Of a stretch of 64,000 bases of DNA, positions 36,115-45,932 are shown piece after piece. The stretch is from contig JAMWZC010000002.1 in the NCBI GenBank assembly GCA_024304985.1, positions 1 through 64,000 on the forward strand, given 5' to 3'. Positions within the stretch are counted from its first letter, which is position 1. Every line of letters starts with the position of its first letter. The position numbers were made by a program, and so were the translations under genes. The notes beneath the pieces are model-generated. The model was not told the DNA's origin. It made no database searches and saw only the letters and a program-made list of their open reading frames with translations. This DNA is from Paracoccaceae bacterium (GTDB lineage: Bacteria > Pseudomonadota > Alphaproteobacteria > Rhodobacterales > Rhodobacteraceae).

Positions 36115-37409
36115 TGGGCAGCCACCAGTGACACATCGGTGCGGCGCAGCGCCTCGACGACATCGACGGCACTGGCCAAGCCATCCTCGTGGAAGCCGTG
36201 GCGCATCCATGCGCCGCAGAACCATGTGTTGCGCGTCCCGTTGGACAGGCGCACGCGGTCCTGAGCGGCCAATGCGGCCAGATCATAGACCGGATGGCGC
36301 AGTGTCACCTGATCATAGATCAGATCCTCGCGGATCGGTCGGGTGCTGTTCAGCGTCACGAAATGCGGGTCATCCTTGGGGATGGGCTGCAAAGAATTCA
36401 TCCAATAGGTCAGATCGATCTTGTCGGATTGTTTGCCCATGATCTCGGTATAGTTCCACGAGGACCATACGACCTTGCGCTGCGGCATCACGGCGGGATC
36501 GGCATGTAGCACGATATCGTTGGGCTGATAGGCGATGGCGCCCAGATTGGCTTTCTCGTCCGGCGTCGGATCAGCCAGCAGGCGCAGGGAATCGTCGGAA
36601 TGCGTGGCGAAGATCACTTCGTCGAAGCTTTCCCATTCGCCGCCCTTGACTTTGATCTCGGCCCCCAGATGCGGGCGCCGGACGGCATCGACGGGTGTGC
36701 CCAGTCGGAAGGTGACGCCCTGTGCGCGCATCGCATCGCCAAGACGGCGAACATATTCGACCGACCCACCTTGCACCGTATACCACTGATGCTGCCCCGT
36801 CGTGTTCAGCAGGGCGTGGTTCTCGAAGAACTGGATCATGGCATGGGCGGGGAATTCCATGATCTGTTCGACGGGGGTGGACCAGATCGCGCCCGAAAGC
36901 GGCAAGAGGTAGTAGTCGCGGAACCAGTCGCCCGTGCCCAGTTTCTCAAGAAACTGTCCGGTGGTCAGGCTGCGATCCTGCGCGATGATCAGGGCCTGTG
37001 CGTTGAATTTCAGGATGTCGCGCACCATGCCGATGAACCTGGGATTCACCAGATTGCGCTTTTGCGCGAAAAGGGCCGAGAGGCTGGTCAGCGCATATTC
37101 CAGTTGCCCGCCTTTGAGCGAGGCCCCGAAGCTCATGTTCGATTTGGTCACCGGCACGTCCAACCGATCAAAGAGCGCGGCCATGTGCGGGTAGTTGGCA
37201 TAGTTGAACACGATGAAGCCGGTATCGACCGGCTGATCGCCGTTCTTGCCGGCAACGATGGTGCGGGCGTGACCACCCAGACGCGGCTCCGCTTCGAACA
37301 GTGTCACATGATGGGTTTCGGCCAGCATGTGCGCCGCCCCCATGCCCGAGATTCCTGCTCCGATGACGGCTATTTTTCTTGGGGCAACGCGGCCCGCTTC
37401 GAATGGCAT
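36111..37409 (-). CDS. FAD-dependent oxidoreductase (amine oxidase-like) of the RpoE operon
   Basis: This 432-residue flavoprotein has the dinucleotide-binding KIAVIGAGISGMGAAHML and LFEAEPRLGGHARTI at its N-terminus and the FAD-closing NTWFCGAWMRHGFHEDGLASA at the C-terminus. It belongs to the group that accompanies DUF1365 and cyclopropane-synthase-like enzymes in membrane lipid modification. It is the first gene of the leftward operon, about 40 bases from an RpoE-like promoter (37478-37449). Confidence 0.92.
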   Translation of the reverse strand: MPFEAGRVAPRKIAVIGAGISGMGAAHMLAETHHVTLFEAEPRLGGHARTIVAGKNGDQPVDTGFIVFNYANYPHMAALFDRLDVPVTKSNMSFGASLKGGQLEYALTSLSALFAQKRNLVNPRFIGMVRDILKFNAQALIIAQDRSLTTGQFLEKLGTGDWFRDYYLLPLSGAIWSTPVEQIMEFPAHAMIQFFENHALLNTTGQHQWYTVQGGSVEYVRRLGDAMRAQGVTFRLGTPVDAVRRPHLGAEIKVKGGEWESFDEVIFATHSDDSLRLLADPTPDEKANLGAIAYQPNDIVLHADPAVMPQRKVVWSSWNYTEIMGKQSDKIDLTYWMNSLQPIPKDDPHFVTLNSTRPIREDLIYDQVTLRHPVYDLAALAAQDRVRLSNGTRNTWFCGAWMRHGFHEDGLASAVDVVEALRRTDVSLVAAQ

Positions 37410-37448
37410 GAGGTGTTTGCTCCGATAGGCTGGGGTAGGTCTTGTGTG

Positions 37449-37478
37449 GAAATACGCAGTAGATCGCGATTTGGATGA
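37449..37478 (-). promoter_or_regulatory. Candidate RpoE promoter of the oxidoreductase operon
   Basis: Read leftward, TCATCC (37478-37473), 18 bases and TATTTC (37454-37449). It matches the R. sphaeroides RpoE pattern TGATCC-N18-TA with one -35 mismatch. The bases CTGCG before the -10 are shared with the opposite promoter. Confidence 0.65.
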
Positions 37479-37502
37479 TTTACAGAAAAATCAGATCGTC
37501 GG

Positions 37503-37532
37503 TGATCCGGTGACGGTATGCCTGCGTATTCC
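37503..37532 (+). promoter_or_regulatory. Candidate autoregulated RpoE promoter of rpoE-chrR
   Basis: TGATCC (37503-37508), an 18-base spacer and TATTCC (37527-37532). The -35 is identical to the R. sphaeroides RpoE consensus. Transcription would start near 37538, about 110 bases before the rpoE ATG. Confidence 0.7.
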
Positions 37533-37648
37533 TCACCATGTTCAACCTTGTTGATCCTTCGGAGCCAAATGTCGCCTCGTCCCCGCGCGCCCTGCGTGGT
37601 AGGACAAGGACCACGACAGATTTGTCCGCGAAGGCGCAGCCGTTGGCC

Positions 37649-38194
37649 ATGAAGACCAAATACGATCCAACCGACTGGATCAGCCATATGACCCGTATCC
37701 GGGATGCTCAGGATCAGGCCGCCTTTGCCGAGCTGTTCCAGTATTTCGCACCGCGGGTGAAAGCGTTCCTGATGAGGTCCGGGGCAGACGCAACCCTGGC
37801 CGAAGAATGCACACAGGAGGTGATGGCGACACTCTGGCAAAAGGCGCATCTGTTTGATGCCTCTCGCGCCTCTGTCGCCACCTGGGTGTTCACCATCGCA
37901 CGGAACCGCAAGATTGACGCGCTGCGCAAGCAACGCCGCCCCGAACCCGAAGATCTGGTCTGGGGCCCCGAAGAAGAACCTGATCAGGCCGATATCCTGA
38001 GCCTGCAACAGGAAAGCGAACAACTGGGGCGTGCCATAGCCGCCCTGCCCGAGAAACAGCGGGACTTGATCGAAAAGGCCTATTTCGGCGATCTGTCGCA
38101 TAGCGAAATCGCGGAACAGACGGGGCTTCCCCTTGGCACGATCAAATCCCGCATCAGATTGGCGTTGGACCGGCTTCGCCACGCAATGAAGTGA
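37649..38194 (+). CDS. rpoE: ECF sigma factor RpoE (singlet-oxygen response)
   Basis: This 181-residue sigma factor has sigma region 2 (FAELFQYFAPRVKAFLM, WQKAHLFDASRASVATWVF, IARNRKIDALRK) and region 4 (IAALPEKQRDLIEKAYFGDL, GLPLGTIKSRIRLALDRLR). The sequence is very close to R. sphaeroides RpoE, including PEPEDLVWGPEEEPDQAD in the linker. It directs transcription of oxidative-membrane-stress genes when released from ChrR. I start at 37649, where homology begins; an ATG at 37538 would add 37 residues and lies at the predicted transcription start. Confidence 0.93.
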   Translation: MKTKYDPTDWISHMTRIRDAQDQAAFAELFQYFAPRVKAFLMRSGADATLAEECTQEVMATLWQKAHLFDASRASVATWVFTIARNRKIDALRKQRRPEPEDLVWGPEEEPDQADILSLQQESEQLGRAIAALPEKQRDLIEKAYFGDLSHSEIAEQTGLPLGTIKSRIRLALDRLRHAMK

Positions 38195-38202
38195 ATACGC
38201 AT

Positions 38203-38859
38203 ATGCATAACGTGAAACATCATCTGACGGACTCGCTGCTGATGGCCTATTCGGCCGGCAACTTGCCCGAGGCGTTCAACCTGATCGTGGCCGCGCATAT
38301 ATCGATGTGCGACGAATGCCGCGCGCGGGCAGCCAGCTTTGACAGTGTTGGCGGTGCCTTGCTGGAGGACACGGATATGGTGGACATGGAGGATGGCAGC
38401 TTTGCCGAAACCATGCGCCTGATCACATCGGGTGCCTTGGCCCCGATACCTGCTCCGATCTGCACAGCTGCACGTGGATCAGTGCTGCCGGCACCGGTGC
38501 GTGACTATGTCGGCGGCGATCTGGAGAAGGTGAAGTGGCAATCCATCGGCATGGGCGTGAAACAGTCGATCCTGCCCACGTCCAAGGATGCCTCGATCCG
38601 CCTGCTGTATATCCCGGCCGGGACGGCCGTGCCGGATCACGGCCATCGCGGGATGGAATTGACCCTGGTGCTGCAAGGCGCCTTTGTCGATGAAACCGAC
38701 CGTTTCGGCCCCGGCGATATCGAGATTGCGGATGAAGAGCTGAACCATACGCCGATCGCGGATATTGGCGAGGATTGCATTTGTCTGGCGGCCACGGACG
38801 CGCGGTTGCGGTTCAACAAGCTGATCCCGCGCATCGCGCAGCCATTCTTCCGGATCTGA
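38203..38859 (+). CDS. chrR: Zinc anti-sigma factor ChrR
   Basis: This 218-residue protein has an N-terminal anti-sigma domain whose zinc site is seen in HHLTDSLL and AAHISMCDEC (His and two Cys), and a C-terminal cupin (VPDHGHRGMELTLVLQGAF, DRFGPGDIEIADEELNH). It holds RpoE inactive; singlet oxygen leads to its proteolysis. The end RIAQPFFRI matches the family. A GTG at 38191 overlapping the rpoE stop is an alternative start; I prefer the ATG at 38203 because the homologous region begins there. Confidence 0.93.
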   Translation: MHNVKHHLTDSLLMAYSAGNLPEAFNLIVAAHISMCDECRARAASFDSVGGALLEDTDMVDMEDGSFAETMRLITSGALAPIPAPICTAARGSVLPAPVRDYVGGDLEKVKWQSIGMGVKQSILPTSKDASIRLLYIPAGTAVPDHGHRGMELTLVLQGAFVDETDRFGPGDIEIADEELNHTPIADIGEDCICLAATDARLRFNKLIPRIAQPFFRI

Positions 38860-38882
38860 CAGAATCGCAACGAAAGATCAGC

Positions 38883-38907
38883 GGGGCAGTCCATGGGGCT
38901 GCCCTTT
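38883..38907. terminator. Terminator between chrR and rmuC
   Basis: GGGCAG (38884-38889) pairs with CTGCCC (38899-38904) and TTT follows. It may serve both convergent genes. Confidence 0.6.
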
Positions 38908-38920
38908 CGCATTGCGCCGC

Positions 38921-40108
38921 TCAGGTCTCGCGCCGCAATCCCTGAGCCAGGATCAGGGGTTCGGCAACGGGGTCAACCTCGGGGACGACATCCTCGAAAT
39001 CGAAATTGTCCAACCGCTTGGCACGGCGCCCCGCCTTGTCGGCGCTGATCTTGATATCGGCAATGTCGCGGCTGGCCTGTCCGAAATGGCGATCAAGGTT
39101 CTCGACGCGCTGGCCCAGCCTGTCCATGTCCTGCGCCAGCAGGCCCAACTCGCGCCGGATCGCGCCCGCTTGTTCGCGCATCCGTGCATCCTTGAGGATG
39201 GCGCGCATCGTGTGCAGCGTGGCCATGCAGGTGGTGGGCGACACGATCCAGACCCGCGCGGCAAAGCCGTCGCGCACCAGTTCGGGGAAATTGGCGTGCA
39301 ACTCGGCATAGACCGCTTCGGAGGGCAGGAACATCAACGCGCCATCGGCGGTTTCGCCCTCAATGATATACCGCTCGGCAATCGCCTTGATATGGGCGCG
39401 CACGGATTGGCGCAGCAGGCTGGCGGCGCGGGTCAGGTCGTTCGGGTTATCGGCGCGGCGCAGCGCCTCGTAGGCTTCAAGGGGGAATTTACTGTCCACC
39501 ACGATGGGGCCGGGCGGATTGGGCAGGTGAATCAGACAATCCGCCCGCCGTCCGTTGGACAGCGTCGCCTGCATCTTGTAGCTGTCCGTGGGCAGCGCCT
39601 TGCTGACGATGTCGTGCAACTGGATCTCGCCAAAGGCACCACGCGTCTGTTTGTTGGACAGGATGTCTTGCAGGGACAGCACGTCGCCCGAGAGTTTGGT
39701 GATATTGTCCTGTGCCTTGTCGATTGCCGCCAGCCGTTGCTGCAACTCGCCCAGCGACTGTGCGGTGCGGCGGGCGGATCCGTGCAGGGTCTCGGTCATC
39801 TGCCCGGTGACATGGGCCAGTCGCTGCTCCATCAGGCGGATCATCTGGGCCTGAGAGGCGGCCTGCGCCTCGGCCACATGGGTGAGGCCGCCGGAGAGTT
39901 GCTGTTGACCATCGCCCAAACCCTGCACCCTTGCGGCGAGATAGGCCATTTGCTGTGCCAGCGGTTCTGTCACCCGGGCGGAACGTGCAGCGGCGCGCAG
40001 GGCGAGGATGAGCAGAAACACGATGAGCAGGGTCAGCCCAAGCCCCGACAGCGTCAGCAACACCGCCGGATCATCCAGCGCAAAGGTCTGACCGCCAAGG
40101 GTGATCAT
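38921..40108 (-). CDS. rmuC: RmuC-family DNA recombination protein
   Basis: This 395-residue protein has an N-terminal membrane helix ([19 protein letters not shown]), a long glutamine-rich coiled coil (about residues 45-150), and the RmuC nuclease-like core with [25 protein letters not shown] and [13 protein letters not shown]. RmuC limits inversions at short repeats; its exact reaction is unclear. It begins at 40108 in an ATGA overlap with the mutL stop; a 23-codon upstream start is unlikely. Coupling to mutL fits a DNA repair unit. Confidence 0.9.
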   Translation of the reverse strand: MITLGGQTFALDDPAVLLTLSGLGLTLLIVFLLILALRAAARSARVTEPLAQQMAYLAARVQGLGDGQQQLSGGLTHVAEAQAASQAQMIRLMEQRLAHVTGQMTETLHGSARRTAQSLGELQQRLAAIDKAQDNITKLSGDVLSLQDILSNKQTRGAFGEIQLHDIVSKALPTDSYKMQATLSNGRRADCLIHLPNPPGPIVVDSKFPLEAYEALRRADNPNDLTRAASLLRQSVRAHIKAIAERYIIEGETADGALMFLPSEAVYAELHANFPELVRDGFAARVWIVSPTTCMATLHTMRAILKDARMREQAGAIRRELGLLAQDMDRLGQRVENLDRHFGQASRDIADIKISADKAGRRAKRLDNFDFEDVVPEVDPVAEPLILAQGLRRET

Positions 40109-41946
40109 CGGCGTCCGAACAGCCGTTCGATATCGGCTAGCTTGAGTTCGACATAAGTGGGGCGGCCATGGTTGCACTGGCCTGAATGAGGCGTGGCCTC
40201 CATCTCGCGCAGCAGGGCGTTCATTTCCTCGGCCCGCATGCGACGACCAGAGCGGATGGACCCGTGGCAGGCGACGCGACTGAGGATGGCGTCAAGGCGG
40301 GTCTGGATGCCCGCGCTTTCCCCCTGATCGGCCAGTTCGTCAAGGATGTCGAGGATCATCGCCCGCGCATTGACCGCGCCCAGCAGCGCCGGGGTTTCGC
40401 GGATGGCGATGGCCCCACCGCCGAAAGGCTCGATCCCAAGGCCGAGGCGGGCCAGATCTTCGGCATGATCCAGCAGACGCGCGCAATCGGTGGGCGAAAG
40501 TTCCACGATTTCGGGGATCAACAGGGCTTGGGCTGCAATGCCGTTCTCGGCCATCTGGCGTTTGAGGCGTTCATAGACCAGCCGTTCATGTGCGGCGTGC
40601 TGATCGACGATCACCATGCCGGTATCCGTCTGGGCGATGATATAATTCTCATGCACCTGCGCGCGCGCCGCCCCGAGGGGTAGCGCGGTCTCGTGACCCT
40701 CGGGCGCGGTTTGCTCGATCCGGGCCGCGTAGGTTGCGGGCATATCGGCAAAGCCGGGAGCTTGAGCGGTATAGGCAACCTGCCGCGCACCGAGGCTGGG
40801 ACGATCCATCTGATAGATGCGCGCGGGTTGATCCGGCTGACTTTGTTCCGGTCGGAACGCACCAAGGGTGGCTGTCGCCACGGTGGTCGCGGCGCGGTGC
40901 CCGGCTTCGGCGAGGGCGTGGCGCAGGGCGGTCACGATCAAGCCGCGCGCCGTGCCGGGGTCGCGGAAGCGCACCTCGGATTTCGCGGGGTGGACGTTCA
41001 CATCCACCATCTGCGGATCGCAATCCAGAAACAGCGCTGCGGCGGGGTGACGGTCGCGGCTGAGGAAATCGCTATACGCGCCGCGCAACGCGCCGATCAG
41101 CAGGCGGTCCTGCACCGGACGACCATTCACGAACAGGAATTGCGCCACGGACGAGCCACGCGAATAGGTGGGCAGGGCGGCATAACCCGTCAGATGAAAC
41201 CCCTCGCGCTCGGCATCGACGCGCAGGGCGTTGTCGGCGAAGTCGGTGCCCAGAACACGAGCGAGCCGTCCGTGCAGCGCATCGAAAAGATCTCCGGTTT
41301 CGGCATCAGCGCGGAACAGGACCCGCCCTTCTCCACCGCCCGAGACATCGCGCAGGGTGAAGCTGACGAAGGGTTCGGCCATCGCCAGACGTTTGATCAC
41401 ATCGCTGACCGCCTGCTGTTCGGCGCGGTCCGATCGCATGAATTTCAGCCGTGCGGGCGTGGCGTAGAACAGATCGCGTAATTCTACCACAGTGCCAGCG
41501 GTCAGGGCGGCGGGCTTCACTGGCCCGGCCTGCCCCCCTGCCACGGTGATCTGTGCGGCATCATGGCCTGCGGCGCGGCTGGTGATCGTCAGGCGACCCA
41601 CAGCGCCAAGGGATGGCAATGCCTCGCCGCGAAAGCCAAAGCTGTTGATGTTGAGCAGGTCGCTGCCGTCGATCTTGGAAGTGGCATGGCGCGACAAGGC
41701 CAAGGGCAGGTCTTCGGGGGACATGCCGCATCCGTCATCCGTGACGCGGATCAGGGTCTTGCCTCCGTCTGCCATGGCGATGTCGATGCGCCGCGCGCCT
41801 GCATCCAGCGCGTTTTCCACCAGTTCCTTGACGGCCGAGGCGGGGCGTTCCACCACCTCGCCCGCCGCGATACGGTTGATCGCGGCTTCATCCAGCTGGC
41901 GGATAATGGGGCGGTTGTCGCCTATCTTGGGGTTCGGATGTGCCAT
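40105..41946 (-). CDS. mutL: DNA mismatch repair protein MutL (endonuclease type)
   Basis: This 613-residue protein has the GHKL ATPase ([36 protein letters not shown]) at the N-terminus and a C-terminal dimer domain with the endonuclease motif [14 protein letters not shown] (DQHA-x2-E-x4-E) and QCNHGRPT. Its family nicks the new strand itself, so repair does not rely on MutH. MutS is outside the window. The size is normal. Confidence 0.96.
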   Translation of the reverse strand: MAHPNPKIGDNRPIIRQLDEAAINRIAAGEVVERPASAVKELVENALDAGARRIDIAMADGGKTLIRVTDDGCGMSPEDLPLALSRHATSKIDGSDLLNINSFGFRGEALPSLGAVGRLTITSRAAGHDAAQITVAGGQAGPVKPAALTAGTVVELRDLFYATPARLKFMRSDRAEQQAVSDVIKRLAMAEPFVSFTLRDVSGGGEGRVLFRADAETGDLFDALHGRLARVLGTDFADNALRVDAEREGFHLTGYAALPTYSRGSSVAQFLFVNGRPVQDRLLIGALRGAYSDFLSRDRHPAAALFLDCDPQMVDVNVHPAKSEVRFRDPGTARGLIVTALRHALAEAGHRAATTVATATLGAFRPEQSQPDQPARIYQMDRPSLGARQVAYTAQAPGFADMPATYAARIEQTAPEGHETALPLGAARAQVHENYIIAQTDTGMVIVDQHAAHERLVYERLKRQMAENGIAAQALLIPEIVELSPTDCARLLDHAEDLARLGLGIEPFGGGAIAIRETPALLGAVNARAMILDILDELADQGESAGIQTRLDAILSRVACHGSIRSGRRMRAEEMNALLREMEATPHSGQCNHGRPTYVELKLADIERLFGRR

Positions 41947-42006
41947 GCCGCTAGACCTAGCATGGGTTGCTGCGATTCGACCACCTGTCAGATGGGCAGA
42001 CGGCGT

Positions 42007-43230
42007 TCAACCGCCCGTGGCCGTGCGATACCATGCGACGATGGCGGCGCGCTCTTCCTCTTCCATATAGGACAGGTTCGCGGGGGGCATGGCGTGGCTG
42101 ATGCCCGCTTGCAGATAGATCTCACGCGCTGCCCCGGCAATATGCGCCGGCGAGTCCAGCCGCACACCCTTGGGTGCCCAAAGCAGCCCCTCCCAGAAGG
42201 GTTCGGCAGCGTGGCACATGGAGCAGCGGCCCATGACGATGTCATGCACCTGCTCGAAACCCTCAGCCTCGGCAAACCGCAGCGCGTTGCCCTGCGCCGC
42301 CTCGGGCGTGTCAGCGCGGAACATCGGCGCGGTGCTGAGCCACATGATCGCGATGAAGATCAGGACGGTGGCCGCCCATGCCCATGTGGGGTTGCCGGTG
42401 CGGGCATGGAGCGAGTTGAAATAATGCCGGATCGTGACGCCCATCAGGAAAACCAGGCTGGCGATGATCCATGTATTTTCGGTCCCGAAGGCCAGCGGGT
42501 AATGGTTCGACAGCATCAGAAAGATCACAGGCAGCGTCAGATAGTTGTTATGCGTGCTGCGCTGCTTGGCGATCTTGCCGTATTTCGGATCGGGTTTGCG
42601 CCCGGCGATCAAGTCGGCAACCACGATCTTCTGGTTGGGGATGATGATGAAAAAGACGTTCCCGCTCATGATTGTGGCGGTGAAGGCCCCCAGATGCAGC
42701 ATCGCGGCACGGCCCGAGAAGACGCTGGTGTAGAACCAGGCCATCGCCACCAGCACAACGAACAGGGCCAGCATAAGCCCGGTCTGGTTGGCATCAACGA
42801 ACACTTTGCACAGTGTGTTGTAGATGATCCAACCGAAGGCGAGAGAGGCGAGCGAGATACCGACAGCCTGCCACGTAGCCAGTTCCATCACGGCGGGGTC
42901 GATCAGGTAGAATTCCGCACCCAGATAATAGACCAGAACCAGCAGGGCAAAGCCGCTCATCCATGTCCAGTAGCTTTGCCATTTATGCCAGATCAGCCCA
43001 TCCGGCATATTGGCGGGGGCGACCAGGTATTTCTGGATGTGGTAGAAGCCACCACCATGAACTTGCCACTCTTCTCCATCCGCGCCGCTGGCCAGGTTGC
43101 GGTCACGGTGCAGGCCCAGATCAAGGGCGATGAAGTAGAAGGACGACCCGATCCACGCGATGGCCGTAATCACATGCAGCCAGCGGACGGCAAATTCGAG
43201 CCATGCGCCCATTGCGGCCAGATCATACAT
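42007..43230 (-). CDS. puuD: Membrane-bound urate oxidase PuuD
   Basis: This 407-residue protein has about eight membrane helices (first WLHVITAIAWIGSSFYFIAL) and a C-terminal cytochrome c domain with GRCSMCHAAEP, the haem-binding CxxCH. PuuD oxidises urate to 5-hydroxyisourate and feeds electrons to the respiratory chain. No other purine gene is adjacent. The divergent LysR regulator 100 bases away may control it, although the link is not shown. Confidence 0.93.
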   Translation of the reverse strand: MYDLAAMGAWLEFAVRWLHVITAIAWIGSSFYFIALDLGLHRDRNLASGADGEEWQVHGGGFYHIQKYLVAPANMPDGLIWHKWQSYWTWMSGFALLVLVYYLGAEFYLIDPAVMELATWQAVGISLASLAFGWIIYNTLCKVFVDANQTGLMLALFVVLVAMAWFYTSVFSGRAAMLHLGAFTATIMSGNVFFIIIPNQKIVVADLIAGRKPDPKYGKIAKQRSTHNNYLTLPVIFLMLSNHYPLAFGTENTWIIASLVFLMGVTIRHYFNSLHARTGNPTWAWAATVLIFIAIMWLSTAPMFRADTPEAAQGNALRFAEAEGFEQVHDIVMGRCSMCHAAEPFWEGLLWAPKGVRLDSPAHIAGAAREIYLQAGISHAMPPANLSYMEEEERAAIVAWYRTATGG

Positions 43231-43330
43231 CGCGGTCTCCTTCGGACAGGGGTTTCAATCAGGCTACCCTTGCGGTGACTTGTTTGTTAATCCTTCCAAT
43301 CACGGGAAGAGTTTCAAGCAAAGACTGATA

Positions 43331-44266
43331 ATGGCCTATGTGAACAATATCCGTATGTTCCTGCGTGTCTATGAACTGGGCAGCATGAGCGCGGCGGCGC
43401 GGGATCAGCGGACCTCGCCCGCTGTTGCGTCGTCGCGGATTGCGGAGCTGGAGAAGCATCTGGGTGTGCGCCTGTTCAACCGGACGACGCGGGCGCTGAA
43501 CCCGACCGAACATGGGCGGCTGTTCTATGACGGGGCGGCGCGCATCCTGCAGACCATCGACGAGGCCGAGGCCGAGGTCATGGCCGCGACTCAATCGCCG
43601 CGCGGCACATTGTTCGTGGCCGCCCCTTTGGGCGTGGGACGGCGGTTCATTGCGCCTGCGGTGCCGGGGTTCAAGCGGGACTATCCGCAGATCGACATCC
43701 GGTTGCGCCTGTCCGACCGGGTGATCGACGTGACGGGCGAAGGGCTGGATCTGGCGTTCCATCTTGGACCGCTGACGGATAGCGACCTGAAGGTGCGGGT
43801 GATCGCGGATTGCCCACGTGTTCTTTGCGCGGCCCCCGCCTATATCGCCGCGCGCGGCATGCCTGCAGATGGGGCGGCGCTGATCCGCGAGGGTCATGAT
43901 TGCCTGAATCTGCGGTTTCCCGGTGCCAAGGAGTTTCAGTGGACCTTGCAGACAAGGGACGGCCCGAAGCGGTATGAGATTACTGGACCGCTGGAATCCG
44001 ACGATGGCGATGTGTTGACGGGTTGGGCGCTGGATGGTGCCGGGATCGTGATGAAGCCGATATTCGAGGTGGCCGAGCATCTGCGCGCGGGCACTTTGGT
44101 GCCCGTGGCCACCGCGACGCCGCCCCTGCCGACGCAGTTGGCTTGCCTCTCGCCCAGCCGCAAGTATCGTGACCCCAAGGTGCAACGGTTCACCGAGGTG
44201 ATGATCGCCCATTGCAAGGAGGCTTTGGCCGGCCTTGATCCACGTCCTGTTGCGTCCCAAACCTGA
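43331..44266 (+). CDS. LysR-family transcriptional regulator
   Basis: This 311-residue regulator has the N-terminal helix-turn-helix (FLRVYELGSMSAAARDQRTS, VASSRIAELEKHLGVRLFNR) and a C-terminal effector domain with FVAAPLGVGRRFIAP. It belongs to the DsdC/CrgA-like group by its RTTRALNPTEHG segment. Its effector is unknown. The ATG at 43331 is where the family starts; an earlier frame from 43160 overlaps puuD. It diverges from puuD and precedes a rhodanese gene. Confidence 0.9.
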   Translation: MAYVNNIRMFLRVYELGSMSAAARDQRTSPAVASSRIAELEKHLGVRLFNRTTRALNPTEHGRLFYDGAARILQTIDEAEAEVMAATQSPRGTLFVAAPLGVGRRFIAPAVPGFKRDYPQIDIRLRLSDRVIDVTGEGLDLAFHLGPLTDSDLKVRVIADCPRVLCAAPAYIAARGMPADGAALIREGHDCLNLRFPGAKEFQWTLQTRDGPKRYEITGPLESDDGDVLTGWALDGAGIVMKPIFEVAEHLRAGTLVPVATATPPLPTQLACLSPSRKYRDPKVQRFTEVMIAHCKEALAGLDPRPVASQT

Positions 44267-44278
44267 AAGGACCTTTTG

Positions 44279-44653
44279 ATGAAGACCGAAACCATTGGCG
44301 ATGCCACCTTTGAAACCTGGACGGCCACAGAGTTGGCCGAAGCCTTCGATCGCAACGAGGTTGTGGTGATCGACGTTCGCACACCGCAGGAGTTCATGTT
44401 CGAACACATCGAAGGCGCGCTACTGATGCCGTTGGCCTTCTTCAACGCGGCCAAGTTGCCGGGACAGTCCGAAAAGCGGATCGTCTTCCATTGCGGATCG
44501 GGCGTGCGCAGCGAGCGTGTCAGCCGCGCCGCGATTGCTGCCGGGTTCACACGCATCGCCCATCTGGAGGGCGGGTTTGCCGCGTGGAAGGCCGCCAAGT
44601 TGCCTTATATCGGCACGAACATGGCGACCGGCGCGCCACAACCTGTCAGCTGA
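44279..44653 (+). CDS. Rhodanese-domain protein
   Basis: This 124-residue protein is a single rhodanese domain. The active-site loop is VFHCGSGVRSERVS, with the catalytic cysteine in CGSGVRS, and the CH2A motif DVRTPQEFMFEHIEGA precedes it. It transfers sulfane sulfur or acts as a redox relay; the acceptor is unknown. The ATG at 44279 follows GAAAGGACC. It lies 12 bases past the LysR stop, so it may be in the same operon. Confidence 0.9.
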   Translation: MKTETIGDATFETWTATELAEAFDRNEVVVIDVRTPQEFMFEHIEGALLMPLAFFNAAKLPGQSEKRIVFHCGSGVRSERVSRAAIAAGFTRIAHLEGGFAAWKAAKLPYIGTNMATGAPQPVS

Positions 44654-44960
44654 TCCAAAGCATCGGGAACGCGGGGAATACCCCCGCGTTGTCCGGCTTC
44701 AGGTCGTGTCACCAAAGGGTTTCGAGGGTTGTTCGCGTATTTGCGACGCATAGAGCCAGGACACGGGCTTATTGACCCGACGTCAAATATTTAATTTCAG
44801 TCATATCTTTTCCTGTTTCCATCTGATTTCAAATTGTTTTCGCCATTCCTTAATTGAAACGTGGCAATCTGATTCAGAATTTCTCTGGAACTATTCCCAA
44901 TCCGGCTTGTTGGTTATGCAGAGCCTGACAATAGGTTTGGAATACTGAAGGAGAGATCAA
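44654..44960. other. AT-rich intergenic region upstream of the PRC-barrel gene
   Basis: No gene is supported. The part at about 44775-44880 is AT-rich for this genome. The final 75 bases contain an EcfG-like promoter and the ribosome site GAAGGAGAG for the next gene. Confidence 0.5.
44887..44911 (+). promoter_or_regulatory. Candidate EcfG general-stress promoter of the PRC-barrel gene
   Basis: GGAAC (44887-44891), 16 bases and TGTT (44908-44911) resemble the alphaproteobacterial EcfG consensus GGAAC-N16/17-CGTT, with one mismatch. The start point would be about 40 bases before the ATG. Confidence 0.5.
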
Positions 44961-45884
44961 ATGAAAAATCTCATGCTGACGACTGCTATCGTCGCTGTGA
45001 CCTCGATGGGTGCTATCGCACAAACGGCTGATGCGCCCGCGCCTTCGGCCAATGCCGAAGCAAGCGCCACGTCGCAGACGGTGCCCGCTTTCGTGTCCTC
45101 GGACTTCAACGACAAGGAACTGTATACGCTGAACAGCGACGATGCGCGCGCGCTGCGCGATGCCCGGTCGACTGATGGCGAGCAGGTGCGTTGGGAGAGC
45201 AGCCCCACATTCATCGAGAACCGTGACGCGTGGGAAAACGTCGGGAACATTTCTGACATCGTGATCACCCAGGATGGCGATGTGCAGGGCGTTCTGATCG
45301 ACGTGGGCGGCTTTCTTGGACTTGGCGCACGCACCGTAATGATCGATATGAACGAGCTGTATTTCGTGACGAATGATGCCGAAGCGGAAGGCGAAGACCG
45401 CTACTCGGTTCTCGTATCGCTGTCCAAGGAACAACTGGAAGCCCTGCCCGCTTGGGATGAAGCGCAGTTGACCTCGGGATTTGGTGCCGAAAGCCCTGCA
45501 AACGCGCAGGATCGGGCGCAGATGTCCGCACCTGCGGATAATGCGGCGGCGACCCCGGCCACGGGTGATTCGACCGCGGCAGAGGCTGGCTTTGCCCCCA
45601 TGCCCGAGCAGGACCGGACCGCTGATCGTCTGACGGGTGCCAATGCCTATACGCCCGAGGGCGAGGATATCGCCACGGTCAGCGAACTGGTTCTGGATGA
45701 AGATGGTGTCACAAGCCAACTTGTCATGGATGTTGGCGGATTCCTGGGGATGGGCAGCCACACGGTTGCCATCGACATCGACCAGGTCGACATCCTGTGG
45801 AATGACGCCGAAGACGAAGTGCGCGTCGAAGTTCCGCTGAGCGAAGACGAGCTGCGCGCGATGCCTGAGTATCAGGAAAGCTGA
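44961..45884 (+). CDS. Exported protein with two PRC-barrel domains
   Basis: This 307-residue protein has a signal peptide (MKNLMLTTAIVAVTSMGAIA-QT) and two PRC-barrel-like units. Their repeated core is VLIDVGGFLGLGARTVMIDM and VMDVGGFLGMGSHTVAIDID, each with preceding NISDIVI or TVSELVL. A disordered alanine- and proline-rich linker (about residues 175-215) separates them. PRC barrels are protein or RNA interaction modules; exported pairs are common in Rhodobacteraceae and their function is unknown. The EcfG-like promoter suggests stress induction. Confidence 0.85.
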   Translation: MKNLMLTTAIVAVTSMGAIAQTADAPAPSANAEASATSQTVPAFVSSDFNDKELYTLNSDDARALRDARSTDGEQVRWESSPTFIENRDAWENVGNISDIVITQDGDVQGVLIDVGGFLGLGARTVMIDMNELYFVTNDAEAEGEDRYSVLVSLSKEQLEALPAWDEAQLTSGFGAESPANAQDRAQMSAPADNAAATPATGDSTAAEAGFAPMPEQDRTADRLTGANAYTPEGEDIATVSELVLDEDGVTSQLVMDVGGFLGMGSHTVAIDIDQVDILWNDAEDEVRVEVPLSEDELRAMPEYQES

Positions 45885-45932
45885 TCGGTGATGTCGGACC
45901 ACGCCTGTCACCCAACGTGACGACGCGATGAA

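Noticed and set aside
37552-37557. Second TGATCC as an RpoE promoter for rpoE
   Set aside because: No TA-type -10 lies 17 or 18 bases downstream.
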